From DASRSS01 sp035765515 (GTDB lineage Bacteria; Actinomycetota; Actinomycetes; Mycobacteriales; Jatrophihabitantaceae): a stretch of DNA of 64,000 bases. The notes under the pieces are model-generated. The model had not been told where the DNA came from and ran no database searches. It was given only the letters and a program-made list of their open reading frames with translations. Made by a program: the position numbers and the translations under genes. Position 1 is the first letter of the stretch. Each line of letters starts with the position of its first letter. Shown piece after piece: positions 35,641 to 44,727 of the stretch. Location: positions 5,722-69,721 of the forward strand of contig DASTXN010000068.1 of the NCBI GenBank assembly GCA_035765515.1. The letters run 5' to 3'.

Positions 35641-37053
35641 GTGACGCTTCGGACCTACCTGCGGATCTTCCGAGAGCGGTGGAAGGTGCTCGTCGGTGTG
35701 GTGCTCGCGGCAGTGATCATCGCGATCACGATCACGGTCACCTCGTCGAAGGTCTACCAGGCAACGACTCAGCTGTTCGTCGTGTCGTCCGATACGACGG
35801 TGCCCGGTCAGCAATACCAGGGCTCGGCCTTCACCCAGTTGCAGGTGCAGACGTTCGCGCAGATCGTCGCCTCGCCCAACGTGCTGCACGCCGTGCAGAA
35901 GGACCTCGACCTGCCGATGTCGGACAACGAGTTGAAGGGCAAGATCTCGGCGACCGCTCCGACCAGCCAGTCGATCGTCAACCTGCAGGTCAGCGACTCC
36001 GACCCGGCTCGCGCCGCCGCGATCGCCAACTCGGCCGCGAAGGCGTTCGTGACGCAGGTGGAGGGCTACTACGCGACCTCGGGCGACAAGAAGACGTCGA
36101 CCGTGCGCATGTACATCACCGATCCGGCCACGGCCCCCAGCTCGCCGAGTTCGCCCAAGCCTGTCCTGAACATCGTCCTGGGGCTCGTGCTCGGCCTGTT
36201 CGCCGGCATCGCCCTCGCGGTGGCGCGCGACGTGCTGGACAACCGGATCAAGGCGACCGACACGCTCGTCAAGGTGGCCGGTGCGCCCGCGATGGGAACG
36301 ATCGTCGAGGACGCCGCAACGAAGCGGCAGGTTGTCGCCGCGCGCGCCGGCAGCAGCAACGTCCGGGCGGAGAACTTCCGTCAGCTGCGCGCCAACCTGC
36401 AGTTCGCCGCGATCGACACGCACCCGCGCATCATCGCGGTGACCAGCGCGATCCCCGGCGAGGGCAAGTCCACGGTGGCGATCAACTTGGCCTCCACGCT
36501 GGCCGAGGCCGGTTTCACCGTGTGCCTCGTGGACGCCGACCTGCGCCGCCCCGCGATCGCCAAGGCGCTCGGCCTGATCGAGAACGTCGGACTCACCAGC
36601 GTCCTCGTGCAGCAGCTCAGCCTCGACGAGGCCATCCAGTCCGCCGGGGCGGGGCTGTCGGTCCTCACGTCCGGGCCCACGCCGCCGAACCCGAGCGAGG
36701 TGCTCGCCTCGTCGTACGTCCGCGAGGTGGTGCGGTCCCTGCTCAACCGCGTCGACTACGTGGTGCTGGACACGGCGCCGTTGCTACCGGTCGCGGACGG
36801 TTCCGAGGTCGCGGCGCTGGCCGACGGCACGCTCATCGTGGCGCGGCACGGCGTCACGACGGACACCCAGGTCCGGCGCGCGGTCAACGTGCTGCGCCAG
36901 CTCGACGTGACAGTGCTGGGCACCGTCCTCAACCGGATCCCGGCCGGAAGGAAGTCCGAGTACGGCTACGCGTACGCCCGGAACGAGGCCGATAACCGCT
37001 CGCGTCACTCCCAGAGCCAGCCGACACCGGTTTCAACTGGCGACATCGCCTAA
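35641..37053 (+). CDS. Wzz/BY-kinase fusion (polysaccharide co-polymerase and tyrosine kinase)
   Basis: A 470-residue protein with the two membrane helices of a chain-length determinant (VLVGVVLAAVIIAITITV near 17-34 and VLNIVLGLVLGLFAGIAL near 175), the intervening extracytoplasmic Wzz domain, and a cytosolic BY-kinase: Walker A AIPGEGKST, Walker A' VCLVDADLRRP and Walker B YVVLDTAPLL. A short tyrosine cluster (YGYAYARNE) near the C-terminus is the probable autophosphorylation site. It controls polymer length and export. Start GTG 35641; a small inverted repeat overlaps its stop codon. Confidence 0.9.
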   Translation: MTLRTYLRIFRERWKVLVGVVLAAVIIAITITVTSSKVYQATTQLFVVSSDTTVPGQQYQGSAFTQLQVQTFAQIVASPNVLHAVQKDLDLPMSDNELKGKISATAPTSQSIVNLQVSDSDPARAAAIANSAAKAFVTQVEGYYATSGDKKTSTVRMYITDPATAPSSPSSPKPVLNIVLGLVLGLFAGIALAVARDVLDNRIKATDTLVKVAGAPAMGTIVEDAATKRQVVAARAGSSNVRAENFRQLRANLQFAAIDTHPRIIAVTSAIPGEGKSTVAINLASTLAEAGFTVCLVDADLRRPAIAKALGLIENVGLTSVLVQQLSLDEAIQSAGAGLSVLTSGPTPPNPSEVLASSYVREVVRSLLNRVDYVVLDTAPLLPVADGSEVAALADGTLIVARHGVTTDTQVRRAVNVLRQLDVTVLGTVLNRIPAGRKSEYGYAYARNEADNRSRHSQSQPTPVSTGDIA

Positions 37054-37064
37054 CCTCATTAGGC
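37048..37064 (+). terminator. Inverted repeat over the BY-kinase stop codon
   Basis: GCCTAA and TTAGGC pair across a 5-nt loop, and the stop codon TAA is inside the left arm. Followed by TTATCC. Weak terminator or operator for the epimerase gene 50 nt further on. Confidence 0.3.
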
Positions 37065-37114
37065 TTATCCGCCTACAAGGTCGTGCCGATGGTCGGTCGA
37101 CTCGGAGGTGGTCT

Positions 37115-38083
37115 GTGGACGTCGTCGTGACGGGTGCCGGTGGCTTCATCGGCGGTCATCTGGTTCGGTCGCTGCTCGAACAGGGCAAGTCGGTCCGCGC
37201 CGTCGACATCAAGCCGTTCGACGAATGGCACCAGCTGCACGCCGATGCGCAGAGCGTGCAGGCGGACGTCTCGCTGCTGGAGAACGCGCGCGCAGCCGTC
37301 GACGGCGCGGCGTGGGTCTACAACCTGGCCGCGGACATGGGCGGCATGGGGTTCATCGAGAACAACAAGGCCGCCTGCATGATGTCCGTCCTGACGAGCA
37401 CGCACGTGCTCCAGGCCGCGCGCGAGGCCGGCGCCGAGCGCTACTTCTACTCGTCCTCGGCGTGCGTCTACGCGGCCGAGCACCAGACGAGCCCGGACGT
37501 CGTGCCGCTGAAGGAGTCGGACGCGTACCCGGCGATGCCCGAGGACGGCTACGGCTGGGAGAAGCTGTTCAGCGAGCGGATGGCGCGGCACTACTTCGAG
37601 GACTACGGCGTGCAGACGCGGGTGGCCCGGTTCCACAACGTGTACGGCGAGTACGGCACCTGGCAGGGCGGCAGGGAGAAGGCGCCCGCCGCGATCTGCC
37701 GCAAGGTGGCCACCGCGGCCATCACCGGCGAATCTGTAATTCCGATCTGGGGCGATGGCACCCAGACCCGCACGTTCATGTACATCGACGACTGCGTCAA
37801 GGGCACCCAGATGATCGCGGCTGGCGACAGTCCGGAACCGGTGAACCTCGGCAGCGACGAGCTCGTCAGCATCAACCAGATGGTGGACATCGTCGAGCAG
37901 ATCGCGGGCGTGACCCTCGAGCGTCAGTACGATCTGTCCGCACCCCAGGGCGTGCGTGGGCGCAGCAGCGACAACACCGAGATCCTGCGTCGCTACGGTT
38001 GGGAGCCGTCCACGACGTTGGCGGACGGTCTCGAGCGCACTTACCGGTGGATCTACGACGAGGTTAAGGGCGGTTTGTCCTGA
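37115..38083 (+). CDS. GDP-mannose 3,5-epimerase-like SDR
   Basis: A 322-residue extended SDR. It has VTGAGGFIGGHL, the distinctive NLAADMGGMGFIENNKA block of GDP-mannose 3,5-epimerases, SSSACVYAAEHQ, the catalytic YGWEK and RFHNVYGEYGTW. Such enzymes turn GDP-D-mannose into GDP-L-galactose or GDP-L-gulose, but bacterial relatives can act on other NDP-sugars. GTG 37115 has GGAGG 6 nt upstream. Placed between the BY-kinase and the LAFTG protein, it probably supplies a sugar donor for the locus. Confidence 0.85.
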   Translation: MDVVVTGAGGFIGGHLVRSLLEQGKSVRAVDIKPFDEWHQLHADAQSVQADVSLLENARAAVDGAAWVYNLAADMGGMGFIENNKAACMMSVLTSTHVLQAAREAGAERYFYSSSACVYAAEHQTSPDVVPLKESDAYPAMPEDGYGWEKLFSERMARHYFEDYGVQTRVARFHNVYGEYGTWQGGREKAPAAICRKVATAAITGESVIPIWGDGTQTRTFMYIDDCVKGTQMIAAGDSPEPVNLGSDELVSINQMVDIVEQIAGVTLERQYDLSAPQGVRGRSSDNTEILRRYGWEPSTTLADGLERTYRWIYDEVKGGLS

Positions 38084-38210
38084 ACGCCCGATATGTAATG
38101 GCTCTTCTCCCTGGATCGGCGGCGTATCGCCCGGATGCCCGGATCGTTGAACTGAGGTAGCGTTCCCGCCGTTGGGTGGAGACGAGTGAGTCGACTACGA
38201 GGGTGAGCTC

Positions 38211-38807
38211 ATGCGCCGGCTGTTCAGAGTTGTTCTGGTTTCCGCGTTGGTACTCGCCTCGCTGACCATTTCACTGCGTGCGGCATCGGCCACGACTCCG
38301 GGCGGCTTTGTGGCCGCGTCCAGCACGTGCAGCGGCGGCACCGGCTATCCGGTGAAGGCCGGCGCCACTTTGTCGGTCAGTACCACGACCCCGTACAGCG
38401 GACAGACGATCGACGTCTCCGGTTCCAATTTCCAGGCCGGCGAGAACGTGACCATCAAACTGAACGGCAAGGCGGTCGCCACCGTCAAAGCCGACAGCAA
38501 GGGGTCGTTCCGCACGTCGTTCAAGGTCACTGGCCCGCCCGGCAAGTTCGTGCTGACGGCCACCGGAACCGTATGTGGCGTGGCCGGTCTGTTGTTGACC
38601 GTCCGCGCCGGTTCGGGTGTCGGGGGTGTCAGCGCGAGCCAGTCCCCGGGTGCCGGCGCCGGCGGAGCTGCGACCGGTCAGGGCGGTGGCGGACTGGCGT
38701 TCACCGGCGTGGACGTCGCGCTGCTCCTGCTGGTCGCGGTCGCACTGCTCGGCGGTGGCGGCTTCATGCTTCGTGCCGGGCGCCGTAGGCACGCGGCGCG
38801 CGGCTGA
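38211..38807 (+). CDS. LAFTG wall-anchored surface protein
   Basis: A 198-residue secreted protein. A signal peptide covers about residues 1-27 (LVSALVLASLTISLRAASA), then a single Ig/bacterial Ig-like or CnaB-type domain with VDVSGSNFQAGENVTIKLNG, a Gly/Ser-rich linker, and the sorting signal LAFTG followed by a hydrophobic helix and RAGRRRHAARG. LAxTG is the motif used by class E sortases of high-GC actinobacteria, so it should be covalently anchored to the wall. No sortase gene is in view. GAGGGTGAG gives the ribosome site. Perhaps links polymer and wall. Confidence 0.8.
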   Translation: MRRLFRVVLVSALVLASLTISLRAASATTPGGFVAASSTCSGGTGYPVKAGATLSVSTTTPYSGQTIDVSGSNFQAGENVTIKLNGKAVATVKADSKGSFRTSFKVTGPPGKFVLTATGTVCGVAGLLLTVRAGSGVGGVSASQSPGAGAGGAATGQGGGGLAFTGVDVALLLLVAVALLGGGGFMLRAGRRRHAARG

Positions 38808-38822
38808 TCGGTTCGCGCCTTC

Positions 38823-40619
38823 TTGCATCGAGTAACCACCCGGCTCCGATATCTGCGGTACGACGCCGGCGTCCGGCGTTGGCTGCTGTACGGCGGTGCA
38901 GGACTCCTGCTCCTCGGGCTGATCTGGGTCGTGATTACCGGGCTCCTCGCCCGCAAACAGGTCAGCACCATGCAGCAGACGCTGCAGCGCGTGCAGGCCT
39001 ACTTCGCGCAGGGCGATCTTGCGCAGGCGCGGGCGGCGGCCGCCGAGCTTCCTGAGCAGGCCGCACGAGCCCACCGCCTGACGTCCGGCCCGGCCTGGTG
39101 GGCGGCTGCGCACATCCCCTACTTCGGGGACCCGATCGAGACCGTCCGCGGCGCCACCAGCGCGGGCACTCAACTCGGCAGGCACGGCATACCCGACCTG
39201 CTGGACGTGGCGAGCAGGCTCGACCCGGCCAAGCTACGGGTGAAGGGCAACACGCTGGACCTGAATGCGCTGCGCGCCGCCGCACCCGAACTGCAGCAGG
39301 CCACGGCGGCGCTGACCGATGCCCAGCACCAGGTCGACTCACTGCCGCGAAGCACCTGGCTCGGCGCGGTGGACAGCCGTCGCGCGTCGTTGGCGAACGA
39401 ACTTCGCACGCTCACCGGGTACGTCACCGCCGCCGACCGGGCCGCGCGGATCCTGCCGACCATGCTCGGCGCGAGCACGCCGCAGCGCTACTTCATCGGC
39501 ATGCAGAACGAGGCCGAGATGCGCGGCACCGGTGGCCTGCCCGGCGCGTTCGCCATCGCCGTCGCGTCGCACGGGACGGTGCGGTTCACGCACTTCTCCA
39601 GTGACGTCGAACTCGAACCGGTCGCGACGCGCCATCGGATACAGACCGGACTCGACTTCGGGCGGGGATATCGCGCCGCGTACGGCCAGTCGCTGCCGAC
39701 CGCCTCGTTCCTGAACTCGAACGTCAGCCCGAACTTTCCGTATGCGGCACGGATCTGGGCAAAGATGTGGGAAGCGGCGAGCGGGGAGCACGTCGATGGC
39801 GTGTTGGCCGTCGATCCGACCGTGCTCGGTGATGTCCTGGCAGCTGTCGGACCGGTGACCGTGCCCGGAGGCATCACCGTCAACGCAGCCAACGTCGTCT
39901 CGCTCGTGCAGCGCGACGAGTACACGCTGTTCAACGACAACGTGGCACGCAAGGCGTTCCTGGTGGCGATACTCAAGGCAAGCTCGCACGCATTGATCAG
40001 TGGACGGGGCAGCGCGGGCACTCTGGCTCGCGCGATGGTCAGCGCCTCCGAGCAGCAGCGGCTGCAGGTGTGGAGCAGCGACGCCGCGGTCGAGAAGGAG
40101 CTCGCGGTCACGTCCTACGGCGCCGTGCTCGGTTCCGGCGACGAACCGCTCGCCGCGCCCGTGCTCAACAACATGTCCGGCGGCAAGCTCGACTACTACC
40201 TGACCCGCGCGCTCACCTACCACCGCAGCGGCTGCGGTGCGAGCCGCGACGTGCTGGTCACGCTCACGCTCACGAACAGCGCGCCGGCGTACCGCCTGCC
40301 GCTTTACGTCACCACCCGGCTGGACGCGAATCAGCCGGCGAACTCGCGTCCGGGCGACTACAGCACGCTGCTGGACTACTACGCCACGCGCGGTGCCCAA
40401 CTGCTGAGCGTGCGGCTGAACGGCAAGCCCACCACCGCGGCCGCGTACACGCTCGACGGACGGCCGATGTATCGCCTGCAGGTCCAGTTGCCGCGCGGCG
40501 CCACGCAGACGATCGAACTGCACCTGCAGGAGCCGCCGGGATCGGGCTCGCCGGTCATCTGGCGCCAGCCCGGCGTGACGCCGATGAGCGTCACCGCATA
40601 TTCGCAGCCCTGCGGCTGA
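38823..40619 (+). CDS. DUF4012 membrane-anchored protein
   Basis: A 598-residue protein with one N-terminal membrane helix (about residues 20-42, WLLYGGAGLLLLGLIWVVIT) and a large extracytoplasmic DUF4012 domain recognisable by GMQNEAEMRGTGGLPGAFA, NSNVSPNFPYAARIWAKMW and DGVLAVDPTVLGDVLAAVGP. DUF4012 proteins occur next to polysaccharide genes in many actinobacteria, but their reaction is not known. A TTG at 38823 is the only start in the frame before a stop codon and lacks a ribosome site, so the exact start is unsure. It lies 15 nt after the LAFTG gene. Confidence 0.85.
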   Translation: MHRVTTRLRYLRYDAGVRRWLLYGGAGLLLLGLIWVVITGLLARKQVSTMQQTLQRVQAYFAQGDLAQARAAAAELPEQAARAHRLTSGPAWWAAAHIPYFGDPIETVRGATSAGTQLGRHGIPDLLDVASRLDPAKLRVKGNTLDLNALRAAAPELQQATAALTDAQHQVDSLPRSTWLGAVDSRRASLANELRTLTGYVTAADRAARILPTMLGASTPQRYFIGMQNEAEMRGTGGLPGAFAIAVASHGTVRFTHFSSDVELEPVATRHRIQTGLDFGRGYRAAYGQSLPTASFLNSNVSPNFPYAARIWAKMWEAASGEHVDGVLAVDPTVLGDVLAAVGPVTVPGGITVNAANVVSLVQRDEYTLFNDNVARKAFLVAILKASSHALISGRGSAGTLARAMVSASEQQRLQVWSSDAAVEKELAVTSYGAVLGSGDEPLAAPVLNNMSGGKLDYYLTRALTYHRSGCGASRDVLVTLTLTNSAPAYRLPLYVTTRLDANQPANSRPGDYSTLLDYYATRGAQLLSVRLNGKPTTAAAYTLDGRPMYRLQVQLPRGATQTIELHLQEPPGSGSPVIWRQPGVTPMSVTAYSQPCG

Positions 40620-40738
40620 CCCCGATCGAAGCGGCCGCTGATTCGCGGCCGCAATCTCGCCGGGGGCGATGAATTCGCTGGCCCGGTCGGGTCTGTACCT
40701 GGGCACGCCCGAACCGCACCGCCCAGGAAGGCCCGAAC

Positions 40739-42184
40739 ATGTCCACCGCCGCACGCGCCCGGGAGCGCTGGGTCCTCGCGCTCGCCTCCGTCGCCTCGCT
40801 GATGGTCGCGCTCGACCAGCTCGTCGTCGCCACCGCGTTGAGCACGATCCAGCGCGATCTGCACGCCGGCATGGCGACGCTCGAGTGGACGGTGAACGCG
40901 TACACGCTCAGCCTCGCGGTCCTGCTCATCACCGGCTCCGGTCTCGGCGAGCGCTTCGGTCGCAGGCGCATGTTCGTGCTGGGGCTCGCGATCTTCGTCC
41001 TTGCCTCGGCAGCGTGCGCGCTCGCGCCGAACACGGCCGTCCTGATCACGGCCCGCGCTGTGCAGGGCGCCGGCTCGGCGCTCGTCATGCCGCTGGCGTT
41101 CTCGCTGCTCAGCACCGCGTACCCGCCGGAGCGCCGCGGCGCCGCGCTCGGGATCTTCACCGCGCTCACCGGGCTAGCCGTGGTCGGTGGCCCGCTCGTC
41201 GGCGGCGCGATCACGCAGAGCATCGCCTGGCAGTGGATCTTCTGGGTGAACGTGCCCATCGGTGCGCTGGCAATCCCGCTCACGCTCGCGCGGGTGCCCG
41301 AGAGCCGCGGACCGCGAGTACGCGCGGACGTGGCCGGTCTGTTGCTGTCCGGGCTGGGAGCACTGGGAATCGTCTGGGCGCTGGTGCGCAGCGACGCCGC
41401 CGGCTGGGGCAGCCCGGAGGTAGTCGCCACACTCCTCGGCGGTGTGGTCCTCCTTGCGGCGTTCGTGAGGTGGGAGCTGCGGGTGGCCCGTCCGATGCTG
41501 CCGATGCGCCTGTTCGCCAACCGGGCGTTCGCGATCGGTAACGCGGCTGCGCTGCTGATGACCGCTGCGATCATCGGCACCGTGTTCTTCCTCGCGCAGT
41601 ACCTGCAGCTCTCGCTCGGCTACAGCCCGCTGCAGGCTGGGCTGCGCTTCCTGCCGTGGACGACCACACTGTTCGTCGTGGCTCCCGTCGCCGGCCGGCT
41701 CAGCGACCGGACCGGTGCGCGTGCGCTCGTCGCGGCCGGCCTGCTGCTGCAGGGCGCCGGCCTCGGCTGGGTGGCGCTGAACATCCACGACGGGCGGGCG
41801 TATCCCGCGTCGATCCTCGCTCTCGTGATCGCCGGCTGCGGCGCCTCGATGGCGATGCCCGCCGTCCAGAACGTGGTGCTCAGTTCGGCGCCGTCGGCCC
41901 AGCTCGGCGCGCTGTCGGGCAGCTACAACATGCTGCGCCAGTTCGGCGGGGTGTTCGGAGTGGCCGTGCTCAGCGCGGTGTTCGCGGCAACGGGCGGGTT
42001 CGCCTCACCGCACGACTTCGCCGACGGTGCGGCTCCCGCGCTCGGGCTTGCGAGCGGCCTGGCCGCGCTCGGCGGGCTGCTCGCGCTCGGCCTGCCCACC
42101 GCTCGCTCAGCAGCCGCCGGCGCCGACAAGCGCAGGGCCACCGAGGTGCTCGCGCCGGAGGCGGCGGCCGTCCATGCCGGATGA
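40739..42184 (+). CDS. MFS drug-efflux transporter (EmrB/QacA, DHA2-like)
   Basis: A 481-residue transporter with about 14 membrane segments. It has the family motif near helix 1 (LMVALDQLVVATALSTIQRD), GERFGRRRMF in loop 2-3 (motif A) and the helix 5 motif GLAVVGGPLVGGAI (motif C, drug:proton antiport). ATG 40739 has AGGAAGG 8 nt upstream. The last 11 nt overlap the sigma-factor gene, so both may be transcribed together. Substrate unknown; export of a metabolite or toxic compound. Confidence 0.9.
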   Translation: MSTAARARERWVLALASVASLMVALDQLVVATALSTIQRDLHAGMATLEWTVNAYTLSLAVLLITGSGLGERFGRRRMFVLGLAIFVLASAACALAPNTAVLITARAVQGAGSALVMPLAFSLLSTAYPPERRGAALGIFTALTGLAVVGGPLVGGAITQSIAWQWIFWVNVPIGALAIPLTLARVPESRGPRVRADVAGLLLSGLGALGIVWALVRSDAAGWGSPEVVATLLGGVVLLAAFVRWELRVARPMLPMRLFANRAFAIGNAAALLMTAAIIGTVFFLAQYLQLSLGYSPLQAGLRFLPWTTTLFVVAPVAGRLSDRTGARALVAAGLLLQGAGLGWVALNIHDGRAYPASILALVIAGCGASMAMPAVQNVVLSSAPSAQLGALSGSYNMLRQFGGVFGVAVLSAVFAATGGFASPHDFADGAAPALGLASGLAALGGLLALGLPTARSAAAGADKRRATEVLAPEAAAVHAG

Positions 42185-43145
42185 CGCTGACTTCGCCGCG
42201 CTCGCCGATCCGTACCGGCGCGAGCTGTTGGTGCACTGCTACCGCATGCTTGGCTCGTTCCACGACGCCGAGGACGCGGTGCAGGAGGTCTACCTGCGGG
42301 CCTGGCGCGGCCTGGACGGGTTCGAGGGCCGTTCATCCGTCCGCACCTGGCTGTACCGCATCGCGACCCGCGTGTGCCTCACCGCGTTGGAAAAGCGCGA
42401 GCGGCGGGTGCTGCCGTCGGGTTTGGGCGGTCCGACGGAGGACGTCAACACGATCCCGCTCGAGCGGCGGCCGGAGGTGCCGTGGTTGGAGCCGTTCCCG
42501 GACCGTGCCGTGTTCGACGATCCCGCCGACCCTGCCGTCGCCGTAGCGCACCGCGAGTCGGTCCGCCTCGCGTTCGTGGCCGCGCTGCAGACCTTGCCCG
42601 CCCGGCAGCGGGCCGCGCTGCTGCTGTGCGACGTCGTGCGGCTGAGCGCGCGGGATGCCGCGACGGCGCTGGAGATGACCACGGCCGCGGTGAACAGCGC
42701 GCTGCAACGGGCGCGCGCTCAACTGTCCGCCGAGCGTCCGGTCGAAGGGGAGGTCGCCATGACCGCGGAGGAGTCGCGCACGCTGGCCGCGTACATCAGC
42801 GCCTTCGAGGGTGGCGACGTGGCCGCGCTCGCCGGCCTGTTGCGTCAGGACGTGGCGCTGGAGATGCCGCCGGTCCCGGGTTGGTTCGCCGGGCGGCCGG
42901 CCGTGCTGGAGTTCATCGGCGGACGGGTCATGGCGCCGACGAATCGCTGGCGGCTGCTACCGGTCCGCGCGAATGGTTGCCCTGCCGCGATCAGCTACCG
43001 CCGTGGCGACGACGGGCGGGATCACCTGCACGGCGTGCAGGTGCTCGAGATGATCGACGGCCGGATCGCGCACCTGTACGTGTTCCTCGACGCCCTGCAC
43101 GACGAACGCCTGCTGCGCGGGTTCGACGTCCCGACCGTGCTGTGA
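42174..43145 (+). CDS. ECF sigma factor with C-terminal SnoaL-like domain
   Basis: A 323-residue ECF sigma-70 protein of the SigX5/SigG-like type. Region 2 is HCYRMLGSFHDAEDAVQEVYLRAW, the family-specific WLEPFPD follows, region 4 is LPARQRAALLLCDVVRLSARDAA, and residues about 205-320 form an NTF2/SnoaL-like domain (AYISAFEGGDVAALAGLLRQ) thought to act as built-in regulator. ATG 42174 overlaps the MFS gene by 11 nt. No separate anti-sigma factor is visible, as expected for this group. Confidence 0.88.
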   Translation: MPDDADFAALADPYRRELLVHCYRMLGSFHDAEDAVQEVYLRAWRGLDGFEGRSSVRTWLYRIATRVCLTALEKRERRVLPSGLGGPTEDVNTIPLERRPEVPWLEPFPDRAVFDDPADPAVAVAHRESVRLAFVAALQTLPARQRAALLLCDVVRLSARDAATALEMTTAAVNSALQRARAQLSAERPVEGEVAMTAEESRTLAAYISAFEGGDVAALAGLLRQDVALEMPPVPGWFAGRPAVLEFIGGRVMAPTNRWRLLPVRANGCPAAISYRRGDDGRDHLHGVQVLEMIDGRIAHLYVFLDALHDERLLRGFDVPTVL

Positions 43146-43197
43146 ACGTCGCCCGGTAATCCGGCCGCTGTCGGCCCTCGGTGGCAGGCTCCGCACC

Positions 43198-43563
43198 ATG
43201 AACATCAGGCAGCAGCTCGTCGTGTTCGACGCGCCGGACCTGGCCGCCGAGAGCAGCTTCTGGGCCGCACTGACCGGTGGCACGGTCGAGCCGGACGGCG
43301 ATGACTGGCACACCGTGCGCGTGGACGGTGAGCCGCGGCTGGCGGTGCAGCTTGCGCCCGATCACGTCCGACCCGGGTGGCCGGCCGGCACGCCGCAGCA
43401 GCTGCACCTGGACCTCTATGTCGACGACATCCGCGCGGCGCACGAGGAGGCGGTGTCGCTCGGGGCCGAGCTGCTGCGGGCGGCCGACGACCTCGACGCG
43501 AAGTCGGGCTTCCAGGTGTACGCCGACCCGGCCGGCCACCCGTTCTGCCTCTGCTGGGGCTGA
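43198..43563 (+). CDS. VOC family (glyoxalase-like) protein
   Basis: A 121-residue single vicinal-oxygen-chelate domain. The beta-alpha-beta-beta-beta repeats run through QQLVVFDAPDLAAESSFW, WPAGTPQQLHLDLYVDDI and VYADPAGHPFCLCWG, the last being the standard VOC ending. Metal-ligand positions are not certain. A CAGGCT box lies 7 nt before the ATG, matching the leaderless spacing seen elsewhere although the first base departs from TANNNT. Function unknown; resistance or small-molecule binding are both common in the family. Confidence 0.82.
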   Translation: MNIRQQLVVFDAPDLAAESSFWAALTGGTVEPDGDDWHTVRVDGEPRLAVQLAPDHVRPGWPAGTPQQLHLDLYVDDIRAAHEEAVSLGAELLRAADDLDAKSGFQVYADPAGHPFCLCWG

Positions 43564-43637
43564 CTCCCGGCGCGACCTTGTGCGCAATCAGCGGTACGGG
43601 ACCGCCGGCACAACGAGATCGCCGAGATTGAGCTGTT

Positions 43638-43714
<77 letters not shown>

Positions 43715-43731
43715 GTGCGTGCAACCGGCTC

Positions 43732-43737
43732 AGCATA
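43732..43737 (-). promoter_or_regulatory. -10 box TATGCT for tRNA-Pro
   Basis: TATGCT on the minus strand lies 17 nt before the first tRNA base, which would leave about a 10-nt leader. A GCAAAG sits near the -35 position but is a poor match. Confidence 0.4.
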
Positions 43738-43817
43738 CCGGGTGGCTCCGGGTGCTTTGCCCGCCGGCCTCAGCCGCATCGCGGCCAGGCCGGGGCAGCC
43801 CCTAGCGGGGGGTTGGG

Positions 43818-44720
43818 TCAGCCGCTTCGCGGGAGCAGGGTCAGCAGTGACGCCTCCGGACGGCAGGCGATGCGCACCGGCAGATACGGGTTCCCGCCCA
43901 GGCCGGCGCAGATGTGGAAGTACATATGCTCGTCCCACCGGTGCAGCCAGCGGGCCCGGGTGCGCTCGATCCCGCAGTTGGTGACGATCGCCGGCCCGAA
44001 CGGGATGCGCACCTGGCCGCCGTGGGTGTGCCCGGCCAGCACCAGGTCGTAGCCGTCCCGTGCGAACGCAGCCAGCAGGTACGGCTCCGGCGAATGGGTG
44101 ACGCCGATGCGGACCACGGCGGACGCGTCGGCGGGGCCGGCGATCTTCGCGTACCGCACCCGGTACAGATGCGGATCGTCGGTACCCGCAAGCGCGATCG
44201 GCACGCCGTTCACGGACATCGTCCGCCGCACGTGGGTGAGATCCAGCCAGCCCGCGTCCGCCATCGCGCTCGCGAGATCCGGCCAGGGCAGCGCAGGTCC
44301 GTACACCCGCCGCTGCTGCGGGAAGAAGTAGCGCGCCGGGTTCTTGCGCTTGGGGCCGTAGTAGTCGTTGTTGCCGGGGACGAAGCAGCCCGGGAACGCA
44401 AACAGCGGAGCCAGCGCGTCCAGCACCGCGGGCACCGCGTCGGCCGAGGACATCATGTCGCCGGTGCTGACCACGAGGTCGGGTTCGAGCCCGGCCAGGT
44501 CTCGGATCCAGGCCAGCTTGTCGCGCTGCGCCGGCACGATGTGCAGGTCGGACACGTGCAGCAGCCGGATCGGACGCGATCCCGGCGCGAGTACCGGGAC
44601 CTCGAAGCGTCGCAGCGTGTATGCGTGCGCCTCGTACTGCGTCCCGTACAGGTACGCGGCGGCGCCGCCGGCCGCTCCCAACGCCGCGGCCCGTGCACCG
44701 GCGCGCAGCAGTCGGGACAT
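43818..44720 (-). CDS. Metallophosphoesterase (YaeI-like)
   Basis: A 300-residue calcineurin-like phosphoesterase with all metal motifs: LLHVSDLHIVP (DxH), STGDMMSS (GD), PGNNDYYG (GNxD), GVTHSPEP and GHTHGGQVRIPF (GHxH). An N-terminal hydrophobic stretch (AAALGAAGGAAAYLYG) suggests a membrane anchor, as in relatives that act on lipid-linked or extracytoplasmic substrates. ATG 44720 lies 7 nt after a TACTGT box, so it is probably leaderless; a GTG at 44729 would overlap that box. Divergent from the YqeY gene, as in mycobacteria (Rv3683 type). Confidence 0.9.
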   Translation of the reverse strand: MSRLLRAGARAAALGAAGGAAAYLYGTQYEAHAYTLRRFEVPVLAPGSRPIRLLHVSDLHIVPAQRDKLAWIRDLAGLEPDLVVSTGDMMSSADAVPAVLDALAPLFAFPGCFVPGNNDYYGPKRKNPARYFFPQQRRVYGPALPWPDLASAMADAGWLDLTHVRRTMSVNGVPIALAGTDDPHLYRVRYAKIAGPADASAVVRIGVTHSPEPYLLAAFARDGYDLVLAGHTHGGQVRIPFGPAIVTNCGIERTRARWLHRWDEHMYFHICAGLGGNPYLPVRIACRPEASLLTLLPRSG

Positions 44721-44727
44721 GGGCACC

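Noticed and set aside
10581..43145. Genomic island with integrase at tRNA-Pro
   Set aside because: No integrase, transposase or IS element is recognisable anywhere in the window and no duplicate of the tRNA tail was seen.
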